DNA from: a virus
Reading direction: 5' to 3' (one strand)
DNA length: 47,398 bases
Virus record (IMG/VR): IMGVR_UViG_3300042387_002109
Location: 1-47,398 of that record
This document shows, piece by piece, positions 24,343 to 31,904 of this stretch. The notes under the pieces were generated by a model that saw nothing but the letters and a program-made list of their open reading frames with translations, was not told the DNA's origin and ran no database searches. Both the position numbers and the translations under genes were made by a program. Position 1 is the first letter of the stretch. Each line of letters opens with the position of its first letter.

Positions 24343-24429
24343 GCCCGAATGGAGAAACAGGAAGACTCGCAGCACTTAAAATGCTGTTCGCAGAAAAAGC
24401 GAGTGTCGGTTCGAACCCGACTTCGGGCA
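24343..24429 (+). tRNA. tRNA-Leu (TAA anticodon)
   Basis: A complete 87-nt class-II tRNA. Acceptor GCCCGAA/TTCGGGC, D stem GAG/CTC, anticodon stem CAGCA/TGCTG with loop CTTAAAA (anticodon TAA, reads UUA). The variable arm is TCGC/GCGA and the T arm GTCGG-TTCGAAC-CCGAC. Discriminator A; CCA not encoded. UUA is the main leucine codon in this AT-rich phage, so the tRNA probably supports its translation. Confidence 0.93.
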
Positions 24430-24460
24430 CATATTTAGGTTTATTGGTTTTTATATATCT

Positions 24461-24476
24461 ACCAATATTTATTGGT
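24461..24476 (+). promoter_or_regulatory. Perfect hairpin abutting the HNH start codon
   Basis: ACCAATA-TT-TATTGGT is a perfect 7-bp inverted repeat whose last base touches the ATG at 24477. In T4, homing-endonuclease genes carry RNA hairpins that hide the ribosome site in early transcripts. This could do the same, or serve as a protein-binding operator. Confidence 0.5.
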
Positions 24477-24941
24477 ATGAAACAATATAATACTAAAAAA
24501 TCAAATAGTTGGGAAAAATCGGGTATTAAACCTAAAAACATTACCCAACAAGAGTTCATTGACATATGTAATATTAGTGAATCCATGGCACATGCTGCTT
24601 CTAAATTAGGATTACATTTTAATACATTCAAAAAATACGCCATAAATTATGGTTGTTATAATACAAACCAATCAGGCAAAGGAACAAAGAAAAATAAAGG
24701 TAATGTATTAAAAATTAATGAACTTGTTAGTAGAGCCGGAATAAGAAGGCGCATAATTACAGAAAATCTTATTCCTTATAAGTGTAGTGAGTGTGAAATA
24801 TCAGAGTGGAAAGGCCAAAAACTTTCATTACATTTAGACCACATTGATGGTAATGGTTGGAATCACGAATTATCTAATTTAAGATTTCTTTGTCCTAATT
24901 GTCATTCTTTAACTGATACGTATACGGGGAAAAACAAATAA
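24477..24941 (+). CDS. HNH homing endonuclease-like protein
   Basis: A 154-residue protein. A helical DNA-binding segment (MAHAASKLGLHFNTFKKYA) and 'NQSGKGTKKN' precede a zinc-stabilised HNH core. The core has YKCSEC, 'LSLHLDHIDGN' (catalytic HH with metal ligands), then 'ELSNLRFLCPNCHS', which closes the zinc site and gives the last H. All catalytic positions are kept. ATG 24477 is chosen because the frame to its left runs through tRNA-Leu and the structured RNA. Such genes are mobile in phages and often lie beside tRNA or conserved genes. The degenerate relative is at 22125-22727. Confidence 0.88.
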   Translation: MKQYNTKKSNSWEKSGIKPKNITQQEFIDICNISESMAHAASKLGLHFNTFKKYAINYGCYNTNQSGKGTKKNKGNVLKINELVSRAGIRRRIITENLIPYKCSECEISEWKGQKLSLHLDHIDGNGWNHELSNLRFLCPNCHSLTDTYTGKNK

Positions 24942-24942
24942 A

Positions 24943-25305
24943 ATGAAAAAGAAAAAATCACTCAAGTTAACTGATATAGTTAAGGAAATAGCAAATAATA
25001 AGGATGAATTTCTTCAAATAAAAGAAACACTATCTAATCCTAAACTAACTAAAATAACTCAGGATATAGTTAAAGAATATTTTGAATTATTAAAGGAAGG
25101 AAGATTACCTAAAGAAAAAATATTTACTCCTGAACGTGTAAAACAACGTATTGAACCAGCAGTGAATAACTTACTAGCCTCAGGATTTATTGAAAATGAT
25201 AGTACAACAAAACAAGTAGTATTAAATTGGTTAACAGAATACACTATTGGATTAATTAATGCTATTACTGGTTATACTTTAGATTATAATGAAATAAGAC
25301 CTTAA
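24943..25305 (+). CDS. Hypothetical helical protein
   Basis: A 120-residue Lys-rich helical protein (MKKKKSLKLTDIVKEIANNK at the start; LNWLTEYTIGLINAITGYTL near the end). No family recognised and no motif seen. It starts 1 bp after the HNH stop and lies 1 bp before the UVR-like paralogue, so these three genes form one unit inside the RNA island. Confidence 0.6.
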   Translation: MKKKKSLKLTDIVKEIANNKDEFLQIKETLSNPKLTKITQDIVKEYFELLKEGRLPKEKIFTPERVKQRIEPAVNNLLASGFIENDSTTKQVVLNWLTEYTIGLINAITGYTLDYNEIRP

Positions 25306-25306
25306 T

Positions 25307-25618
25307 ATGGCATGTCATTATTTAACAATGAAAAACAGTGACGAATTCTACATGCGAATGAAGAATCGAGACGCTGATCTTATTTTAAAAATGGCAAAAT
25401 GTGTTTTAAGTGCTTACAAACGAAATAAATCAAGTATTGATATATTTGATATTACGTTTAAAGTACTAAGCGACGGGTTAGTATTTACCATTGATAAACC
25501 ACAATACAAAGAACTATTAGGTAATTGTATGAATGATTTGATTACAATGGAAGAATATGAGCTGTGTGCTGAAATAAAGAAAATACTAGATAAGAAAAAA
25601 ATTAAAGAAGTTCTTTAA
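25307..25618 (+). CDS. Small protein with UVR-motif-like C-terminus (paralogue of 21383-21700)
   Basis: A 103-residue protein. Its end (CMNDLITMEEYELCAEIKKI) is of the UVR type, and it is preceded by strands DIFDITFKVLSDGLVF. The order and length match the 105-residue protein at 21383-21700, which suggests duplication, although identity is low. It ends 5 bp before tmRNA. Function unknown. Confidence 0.6.
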   Translation: MACHYLTMKNSDEFYMRMKNRDADLILKMAKCVLSAYKRNKSSIDIFDITFKVLSDGLVFTIDKPQYKELLGNCMNDLITMEEYELCAEIKKILDKKKIKEVL

Positions 25619-25623
25619 TATAC

Positions 25624-26009
25624 GGGGATAACATGGTATCGATTTGGATGTTGAGGTGATACTACATGCAGGCGTTTGGTAGAGTCGCCTTAGAAAACTG
25701 CAAACAATAACTGACGAAATGTCAACTATGACCTTCAACGACCTTATGGCGTTTGTAGGCGCCGACTACGCTTTAGCAGCCTAGTCCGCACTCGGGTGTG
25801 AGTAACCTAGGAACAGAAGACCACCGAGCGCTCACAATCGACTCGCTAAATAAGGACTGTGGATTAGTTTTCTTGATAGTCATAAAATCAAGTGGTGGAA
25901 ACGACCATAACGGTCAGCCCTACTGATCAGACTTGTTCAGATCTAAGCATGTGAGACGTTAGTATTATTGTCTCTTTCAAAGACGTGGGTTCGAATCCCA
26001 CTATCTCCA
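25624..26009 (+). ncRNA. ssrA: Transfer-messenger RNA (tmRNA)
   Basis: The 5' GGGGATA pairs with the 3' TATCTCC (26002-26008, one G-U pair) and the T arm GTGGG-TTCGAAT-CCCAC precedes it, forming the tRNA-like domain. 'GGTATCGAT' near the 5' end matches the usual tmRNA start. GGCG/CGCC at about 25671-25689 fits pseudoknot 1. A tag frame ends GAC TAC GCT TTA GCA GCC TAG at 25784, giving DYALAA. The likely resume codon is GAC at 25713, after ATAACT, giving a 23-residue encoded tag that begins DEMSTM. tmRNA frees stalled ribosomes. A phage copy with its own tag is unusual. CCA is not encoded. Confidence 0.93.
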
Positions 26010-26020
26010 CTAATCTATTT

Positions 26021-26048
26021 AAAGGCAATCAGAAATGATTGCCTTTTT
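26021..26048 (+). terminator. Rho-independent terminator after tmRNA
   Basis: AAAGGCAATCA-GAAA-TGATTGCCTTT followed by TT: an 11-bp perfect stem with a GAAA tetraloop and U-run. It ends the tmRNA transcript. A TATATTTA box at 26048-26055 directly follows, 14 nt before the next ATG, so a new transcript may start here. Confidence 0.9.
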
Positions 26049-26069
26049 ATATTTATAGCTGGTAAAAGT

Positions 26070-26546
26070 ATGAAACTATTTCTAACAACTATATTAATAT
26101 TCCTGTCTAGTTTATTAAAGGCCCAACCAGTATCTGTATACGTTGGTAATGTGACTAACAAAGTTAAAATAGGTTCACTTACTGGTAATAAAAATCTTGC
26201 ATTTGGTGTTAAGAATATAGTTGAAGAAGCAATACTTGATAAAGGATATGATTTAAATAATAATAGTAGTGCTTTTAAATTAGATCTTGAAATAATTTAT
26301 TTCGATATTCAACAAACATCAACTGGTATAAGTGTATTTCATAAAACAGAAAACGAAACAATAATTCGAATAAAAGGTATTCTTTATACAGATGCTAAAA
26401 AACCTAAAGAATACATTGCAATAGGAAAGTCCTCCGAAATCTCAACATCAACAATGATTATCGATGAAGGTGGTGGTTTTAATCAAGCTTCGGCCCGTTC
26501 TGCATTAAAAAAAACCATTATTAATTTAATTGAAAATTTACTATGA
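26070..26546 (+). CDS. Secreted periplasmic/outer-membrane-associated protein
   Basis: A 158-residue protein with an N-terminal signal peptide (MKLFLTTILIFLSSLLKAQ). The mature part looks like a small alpha/beta domain: VSVYVGNVTNK, then 'NLAFGVKNIVEEAILDKGY', then a long strand pair. That layout is reminiscent of the CsgG/YajG-type fold, where a nucleotide-binding-like sheet is followed by 'A....L...G' helices. I cannot assign a function. ATG 26070 is chosen because it starts the signal peptide; the longer frame overlaps tmRNA. It is the first gene of the envelope cassette and overlaps the next by ATGA. Confidence 0.65.
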   Translation: MKLFLTTILIFLSSLLKAQPVSVYVGNVTNKVKIGSLTGNKNLAFGVKNIVEEAILDKGYDLNNNSSAFKLDLEIIYFDIQQTSTGISVFHKTENETIIRIKGILYTDAKKPKEYIAIGKSSEISTSTMIIDEGGGFNQASARSALKKTIINLIENLL

Positions 26547-28444
26547 AAAAAGTATTATTAGTCATAGCACTTTTAATCAGTTATGTAACAACATTTGCTC
26601 AAACACCTCAAATTGGACATTTCCAAACCTTAACTACTGTTAGAAGAGGTGATACATTAGATGTTACCTGGTTTTACCGTCCGGGTGCTGCCGATGTTCG
26701 CACATTTCAGGTTGACTGGCAGTATAAAAAGACATTATTAACCCATATTTCCACTACAGTTGACGCTTCAGTAAATGGAATGACTCCTGCTGTAAGTTAT
26801 AAGACCTGGGATAATTACAAATACGGTAGTTATTCAAATGGTACTTATAATTACACATCTAATTCAGAGTGGACTATAGGCCGTAACTATTTAGTATTAT
26901 CGAGTGGTTCAACTATTGGATCTAGTGGATATATTATTCACAATAAGTATAAGATTAACTCTGTATCACCAAACTATGTTTCAGATACAATTACTGTAAA
27001 CTGGGCTCGTATGTTTGACGTTAACGGTACTACAATTGGTGATAATGTAGCTCAACTTACAAATCAAAAATTAGCAATTAAACTATTAGGTAACTTAACA
27101 TTATCAGGTAAAGTATGGTTAGGTCCAAGTATGACTTTAAGACCAACAGTATGGTGTTATAAAGCAAGTAATAATGCCTTTATTGATTCCGTAACTGTAA
27201 ACGCTGATGGTAGTTATGTTTTAGATAACGTTGATGAAAATACAAAGTATAAACTAGATGTTAGATTCCCAGCTCCACTTACCGCTATTAGAGATAATGC
27301 CGTAACAATAGCAGATGCTGTTAAGACATATGACGAATACACGGTTACAGATGTTAACCAAACATTTAGTAGAACTTATTTAAAAAATGGCTTAGCTTAT
27401 CTAATTGCTGATATCAATAAGACAGGTACATTAGATGGTGGTGATGCTTATAGTATTTATGCTTCAGTATCTGGCCTGAAACCAATTGATACAGCTAAAT
27501 TAATTAATGTATTTACCAAAAGTGTTTATGACTCATTAGCAATAGGTACTAATCAATGGAATGATTGGGCATCTTATATCAATGGAGTAACATATGTTTT
27601 TGATAGTGTAGGTACAGGTAACCTAACAGGAGTAGACATTAAATACTTTATATTAGGTGATGTTGATAGAACCCACTCTTCTCCAGTATATGATGCGGGT
27701 GGTGCTTTAGTAGCTGCTGCTAAGTATATTGGAACACTTGATGTTAATATTCCAAATGTAACTGCTCCAACAGGTCAAGCAATGTATGCTAATTTCAATA
27801 TGAATACCAATGGTATTAAAAATGACGGCTTACAGTTTGAAATGAAATATGATCCTGCTAAGGTTAAATTTGAAGAAATTATTTCAAATATTCAAGGACC
27901 ATGGTTACAATATCTAACACATGATGAAACAAATGGTATTATCCGTTTTGGAGGAATGAATAATCAAATTTTAGGATCATTAACAGGTAATGTTACTCCG
28001 TTTAAACTTAAATTCTCTCCAATCGGAAATAATGATATTCAAACAAATGTTTATGTTAGACGCTTAATGGATGCTAGTGATAGAAATGGAGATCATTTTA
28101 ATATTAATTTAGCATCAGATTATATAGTATTATCTTCAAGAGCTAACCCGGGATATGTATTGCCTTCACCTGAAAAGGAAATTACAGCTATGATTCGTCC
28201 AAACCCAACTAGTGGTTTTTTTGAGTTAGTAGTAATGTTCCCTAGATCAAATATGAACTCATTAGCTAGAGTTTATGATACTCAAGGACGTTTAATTAAA
28301 GAAATAGGTAAAGTATCTAGTACTGAATACTATACAACTGTAGTTAAGCAAGTAGATTTAACAGCTGCTATAAATGGTAACTATTTATTAGTATTAGATA
28401 ATGGAAACCAGAAACGTTTAACAAAACAATTTATTAAAATTTAA
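26543..28444 (+). CDS. Secreted multidomain protein with type IX secretion C-terminal domain
   Basis: A 633-residue protein. A signal peptide (MKKVLLVIALLISYVTTFAQ) is followed by beta-rich domains, a dockerin/EF-hand-like loop at residues 290-301 (DINKTGTLDGGD) and a cohesin-like segment near 390-545. Residues from about 550 to 633 form a typical T9SS type-A sorting domain: 'IRPNPTSGFFELVV', 'VYDTQGRLIKEIGK', 'VDLTAAINGNYLLVL' and a final 'KQFIKI'. Such domains direct export by the Bacteroidota Por machinery and anchorage at the surface. A phage gene with this signal implies use of the host's T9SS. ATGA overlap with the upstream gene. Confidence 0.8.
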   Translation: MKKVLLVIALLISYVTTFAQTPQIGHFQTLTTVRRGDTLDVTWFYRPGAADVRTFQVDWQYKKTLLTHISTTVDASVNGMTPAVSYKTWDNYKYGSYSNGTYNYTSNSEWTIGRNYLVLSSGSTIGSSGYIIHNKYKINSVSPNYVSDTITVNWARMFDVNGTTIGDNVAQLTNQKLAIKLLGNLTLSGKVWLGPSMTLRPTVWCYKASNNAFIDSVTVNADGSYVLDNVDENTKYKLDVRFPAPLTAIRDNAVTIADAVKTYDEYTVTDVNQTFSRTYLKNGLAYLIADINKTGTLDGGDAYSIYASVSGLKPIDTAKLINVFTKSVYDSLAIGTNQWNDWASYINGVTYVFDSVGTGNLTGVDIKYFILGDVDRTHSSPVYDAGGALVAAAKYIGTLDVNIPNVTAPTGQAMYANFNMNTNGIKNDGLQFEMKYDPAKVKFEEIISNIQGPWLQYLTHDETNGIIRFGGMNNQILGSLTGNVTPFKLKFSPIGNNDIQTNVYVRRLMDASDRNGDHFNINLASDYIVLSSRANPGYVLPSPEKEITAMIRPNPTSGFFELVVMFPRSNMNSLARVYDTQGRLIKEIGKVSSTEYYTTVVKQVDLTAAINGNYLLVLDNGNQKRLTKQFIKI

Positions 28445-28448
28445 CAAT

Positions 28449-28763
28449 ATGTCAGAAGAATTAGAAAACTCAAATGATGGTACTTTGTCTGGATTAAAAA
28501 AGACCATTATCGGTGTAGTAACAACCGCAGTTATGGGATTAGGAACTTGGGGAGTAACCCAAATAACAGGTGGCAATGACGAACCAGCTCCAGTTCAACA
28601 AGCAGCTCCAATAATTAATATCCAAAACACTCAAACACAGCAACAATCAGCAGGTAGTGGAAAAACTGTAATTATTAGAGAAAAAGAAACTATCAAAGAA
28701 ACAGCACCAAAACCTAAAAAGAAAGAGGGTGATCAATTTAAAGAAAAAGAACCTCTGTGGTAA
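28449..28763 (+). CDS. Single-pass membrane protein with charged tail
   Basis: A 104-residue protein. A membrane segment lies at about residues 16-41 (LKKTIIGVVTTAVMGLGTWG). It is followed by a Gln/Pro-rich stretch and a Lys/Glu/Pro-rich C-terminus (ETAPKPKKKEGDQFKEKE). It lacks a signal peptidase site and lipobox, so it is probably an inner-membrane protein with a long periplasmic or cytoplasmic tail. A spanin-like or assembly role is possible but unproven. Confidence 0.6.
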   Translation: MSEELENSNDGTLSGLKKTIIGVVTTAVMGLGTWGVTQITGGNDEPAPVQQAAPIINIQNTQTQQQSAGSGKTVIIREKETIKETAPKPKKKEGDQFKEKEPLW

Positions 28764-28782
28764 TTTATAAAAATTAAAGTAT

Positions 28783-29355
28783 ATGCAACAACCAACAGGA
28801 TTTAAAGAATTATTAAATGCAATGATGCGCCGTAGATGGTTTATCACTGCTATTGTATTAGGTGGTTTTATGATCATCATATTAGGTATATTTGCTGCTA
28901 TAGTAGGTAAAACTGAAATAGGTGGTGAATGGAAAGAATTATTATTGTTATTGTTAGGTGCCTTCATAGGTAGTTATGGCAAAATAATCGATTACTGGTT
29001 CAGTGATACAGATAAAGATAAAATGTTAGTTCAAAAAATGGATGAGGAAGATGGTACTAGCATGTCTCATACAAATGACATGAAAGAATCAAACAAACCA
29101 ATCACACCATTAATTCCAGATGCTTTCATTACGGCTGCTGCTCACGCACATCAAACTAATATGGTTGAACTTGATATGAAAAAAGATCAACAAGAACACG
29201 ATCAAATGATGTCTAAGGATCAACAAGAGCACGAGCAAGAAATGGAAAAATTAGAATTTGAATTTCAATCTCATAGACAATGTGAGCATGAGTGGGGTGA
29301 TAGTGATTATGATGGTGAATTAGAATGCCAAAAATGTGGTAAAATAAAAGATTAA
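28783..29355 (+). CDS. Two-pass membrane protein with coiled coil and zinc-knuckle tail
   Basis: A 190-residue protein. Two hydrophobic helices (about residues 18-43, FITAIVLGGFMIIILGIFAA; and 50-68, LLLLLLGAFIGSYG) are followed by a Gln/Glu/His-rich coiled coil with a near repeat (DQQEHDQMMS, DQQEHEQEME). A C-terminal 'CEHEWGDSD....CQKCGK' has C/H ligands for one zinc. The topology resembles proteins of phage lysis or envelope modules, but I cannot name a family. Confidence 0.65.
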   Translation: MQQPTGFKELLNAMMRRRWFITAIVLGGFMIIILGIFAAIVGKTEIGGEWKELLLLLLGAFIGSYGKIIDYWFSDTDKDKMLVQKMDEEDGTSMSHTNDMKESNKPITPLIPDAFITAAAHAHQTNMVELDMKKDQQEHDQMMSKDQQEHEQEMEKLEFEFQSHRQCEHEWGDSDYDGELECQKCGKIKD

Positions 29356-29376
29356 AAACCAATAAAAATTAAAAGT

Positions 29377-29619
29377 ATGAAACAATTCCTAAAACATCTA
29401 TTTGATGACAGTAACACAATCAATGAAAAATCAGTTGTAGGATTTACTGCATTTGTAATGATGGTAGTAACATTATTAGCTGATATTGTAACTGGTGTAA
29501 TGGGTAAAACAATGCCTATCCATGAGTTTGTATTTGATGGATTTATGGTTATTGTATTAGGTGCCTTTGGTATTGCCTCTGTGGATAAGTTTATAAATAA
29601 AAGAAAAGGTAATGATTAA
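29377..29619 (+). CDS. Small two-pass membrane protein, holin-like
   Basis: An 80-residue protein with two hydrophobic helices (FTAFVMMVVTLLADIVTGVM and FDGFMVIVLGAFGIASV) and a basic C-terminal tail (DKFINKRKGND), the size and topology of small phage holins. 'NEKSVVGFTAF' and 'FGIASVDKFINKRK' recall proteins annotated as holin in marine myophages, from memory. No endolysin gene is recognised nearby, so a lysis role is uncertain. It overlaps the CsgG-like gene by 8 bp. Confidence 0.6.
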   Translation: MKQFLKHLFDDSNTINEKSVVGFTAFVMMVVTLLADIVTGVMGKTMPIHEFVFDGFMVIVLGAFGIASVDKFINKRKGND

Positions 29620-30367
29620 ATATAAAGCTCAAATAAAATCTTTATTAATTGTTATTGTTTGGTTTGCAATAATGTTTTTTATTGCTACTAAAAGTATTGG
29701 TCAAACAATAGGAACAACAAAAACAGAAGACTATAAAGCATCATTTGAGAAAAAATCAAACATTGATAGCTTACTTGAATATGATGGTCCTAAAATCCCT
29801 ATTCAGATACTTAGCTTAGGCATCAGTGAAGAGGTTTATGCTATGTATCCTGAACTAAAGGATAAGCGTGTTGGGTTAGGTGTAACTAATATTGTAGTTG
29901 AATTCTTAGAAGAGACTAACCATTTTACTTTTACTGAAGATAAAACTGAGATTAAAAATAGAATGGTTAAGCAGTTTCAAGCATCACAATCTGGAATTAC
30001 TCAAGATAAGTTAGATGGTAAAGGTAAAATACGTTTAGCTCATTACTTTGCTTATATTGAATGCTATGATTTCTCAGTTTCAGAAGATGAAACAGTAAAC
30101 ATGAAAGATGGAGTTAAAAACACAGTTATAACTCGCTTAGGTTTACAAGTTAAATTCGTTAATGCTGAAACTGGAGAGTACTTTACTGGTTCTGGTTTAG
30201 GTGAAGCTAAGACAGTTAGAGAATTAACATTAATGAATGATGATAACTTTTCGGAGGTTAAATTTAATCAATCAACAATAGGTACTTCAACTAAAAAAGC
30301 ACTTGAAATAGTAGCTGGTAAAATACTACTTCGTATGCATAAAAAAGGCATATTTAAAATGCAATAA
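29612..30367 (+). CDS. CsgG-family outer-membrane/curli-transport-like protein
   Basis: A 251-residue protein. An N-terminal hydrophobic signal (residues 9-28) lacks a lipobox Cys. Then 'RVGLGVTNIVVEFLEETNHF' and 'KNRMVKQFQASQSGI' match the CsgG pattern 'G....ia....l......F.vveR..l..ll.Eq..s.sG'. 'LAHYFAYIECYDF' resembles the 'AdYll.G.i..f' strand, and 'VKFVNAETGEYF' the later one. CsgG forms the outer-membrane pore for curli export; distant phage homologues of unknown role occur in T4-like phages. Here it sits within a cassette of exported proteins. Confidence 0.7.
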   Translation: MIKYKAQIKSLLIVIVWFAIMFFIATKSIGQTIGTTKTEDYKASFEKKSNIDSLLEYDGPKIPIQILSLGISEEVYAMYPELKDKRVGLGVTNIVVEFLEETNHFTFTEDKTEIKNRMVKQFQASQSGITQDKLDGKGKIRLAHYFAYIECYDFSVSEDETVNMKDGVKNTVITRLGLQVKFVNAETGEYFTGSGLGEAKTVRELTLMNDDNFSEVKFNQSTIGTSTKKALEIVAGKILLRMHKKGIFKMQ

Positions 30368-30398
30368 GACACCAAGTATTTAAAATAAAACTTGATGA

Positions 30399-31904
30399 TT
30401 GAGAAAATTAAAAACATATCTAAGTGTGTTACTTATCATTTGTCTCAGTTGGAAAGCTGAGGCACAGACACTTACTTACTCATTTACTGATCCTTGTACT
30501 AAAGCAATAACTTTATTCTCAATTCCTGCTACAGGTACAGTAATATATTTCCAAGGACAATCAAAATCATTTACATCAGCAGATATTCAAAACGGTACAT
30601 TTGCCTCTTGGATAAATCAAGTTTATACTAACTACCGTAAAATAGCTCCTTGTGGACAACAGCAAGGACAAGTAACTCAAAACCAAATCACATCACAGAT
30701 TATAAGCAACACAGTTCAAAGTGTTGTTAGTAGTATTATGAGTCAAGCTCAATCAGCAGCCTCTAGTACTATTACGGGTGTTGCTACATCATCATCAACT
30801 GCTAATGCTTCATTAGCTGGAGGGGACGATGCTGCTAGTAAAAATAATAAGAATAATGATTCAAAACAAAAGAAAAAAGGAAATAATAATACAAATACAA
30901 ATAACCAAAATAATACATCAAGCTCAAGTAACTCTAATAACACTAACGGAAATACTCAAAACAACAGTACGTCAAGCTCAAACAGCTCTAACAATACTGG
31001 TGAAAACACTCAAAACAATAATACATCAAGTTCAAATAGCTCTAATAACAATGGAGGGAACAGCAGTAGTGGGAGTACTAGCAATACTAGTACTGGACAA
31101 ACTACTAATCAAACCAATACTAGAACTGAACAAAAAGGTAAGGAAGTAGTGTCTACAGTTACAATGAATATAGATCAACAAAATCAAAACAGTTCTAAAG
31201 ACGATAATAGCAGTAGTGGAGGAGGTAAAAGTAAAAACGGTAAAAGCGGATCAACTAACCCTCTAATAGTATCATCTGATTTCACAACAGCTCAAAATCT
31301 AGATAAATCATTTACTCCAATCCTTAACTTAAGTATGTCCCAATCATCAATGACAGGAATGTCAAGTTGGGGTTTAACATCAATGATATGGTTTAATTTT
31401 AAGCAGTTTGCCCTATCAGGTAAGTATACAAAGATTAGTTTTAGTAAAGATGGTAAATTAAAATGGATACATAATGTTAATTTAACTGGTGTTTATTCGT
31501 ATGGTAATATAATCGGATTTTTAGGTTATAGTGGAATATTAAATGCTGGAAAGTGGGGTGTAACTGGATTTAATGTAAGTGGAGCTATGACATTAGTAAC
31601 TGGGGAGGAAAAAAATACATTCCTATCACCTTCAATAACAGCATTTTATACTAAACCATTTAAAGGTAATAAACGTTTAACTATATCTCCTGAGTTGTAT
31701 CTTATCTCATCACCACTAATATACTCAACCAAAGAAAAAGTAACAACAACAGACAGAACATTCAGTGCATTTATAGGCAGTGGATTTGACTACCAAATAA
31801 CAAGACGTTTTAAGTTAAATATAAATTATAAGGCAAATTTGTCTACTAACCCAGAATTTCCTATATTATCGTTCTTCCTAATAGGTAGTAAGATTAATTT
31901 ATGA
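30399..31904 (+). CDS. Outer-membrane beta-barrel protein with Asn/Ser/Thr-rich linker
   Basis: A 501-residue protein. A signal peptide (MRKLKTYLSVLLIICLSWKA) is followed by a small domain with one Cys pair. A low-complexity linker rich in Asn, Ser, Thr and Gln covers residues 145-295. The C-terminal 200 residues have regular amphipathic strands (WGLTSMIWFNFKQFALSGKY, WIHNVNLTGVYSYG), as in an outer-membrane barrel. The start is TTG at 30399: the frame has no upstream ATG and the signal peptide begins there. It overlaps the lectin gene by 4 bp. It could display the linker outside the cell or serve as a surface receptor mask. Confidence 0.65.
   Translation: MRKLKTYLSVLLIICLSWKAEAQTLTYSFTDPCTKAITLFSIPATGTVIYFQGQSKSFTSADIQNGTFASWINQVYTNYRKIAPCGQQQGQVTQNQITSQIISNTVQSVVSSIMSQAQSAASSTITGVATSSSTANASLAGGDDAASKNNKNNDSKQKKKGNNNTNTNNQNNTSSSSNSNNTNGNTQNNSTSSSNSSNNTGENTQNNNTSSSNSSNNNGGNSSSGSTSNTSTGQTTNQTNTRTEQKGKEVVSTVTMNIDQQNQNSSKDDNSSSGGGKSKNGKSGSTNPLIVSSDFTTAQNLDKSFTPILNLSMSQSSMTGMSSWGLTSMIWFNFKQFALSGKYTKISFSKDGKLKWIHNVNLTGVYSYGNIIGFLGYSGILNAGKWGVTGFNVSGAMTLVTGEEKNTFLSPSITAFYTKPFKGNKRLTISPELYLISSPLIYSTKEKVTTTDRTFSAFIGSGFDYQITRRFKLNINYKANLSTNPEFPILSFFLIGSKINL

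Noticed and set aside
24180-24476. Long N-terminal extension of the HNH reading frame
   Set aside because: It would translate the structured RNA and the whole of tRNA-Leu; the ATG at 24477 gives a complete HNH protein.
24004-24643. Minus-strand ORFs across the RNA island (24004-24273, 24305-24643)
   Set aside because: They are antisense to RNA stems and tRNA-Leu, show no recognisable protein pattern, and no other gene is on the minus strand.
25700-25714. tmRNA tag starting at GCA 25700
   Set aside because: That frame reads GCA AAC AAT AAC TGA and stops, and does not lead to the DYALAA end.
30749-30943. Minus-strand hydrophobic ORF within the barrel gene
   Set aside because: It is the reverse reading of the Asn/Ser/Thr-rich linker, a composition artefact.
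30860-31120. Apparent tandem repeats in the barrel gene linker
   Set aside because: Low-complexity Asn/Ser/Thr codon runs (for example SSSNSSNN) without a fixed unit; not a mobile repeat or CRISPR.
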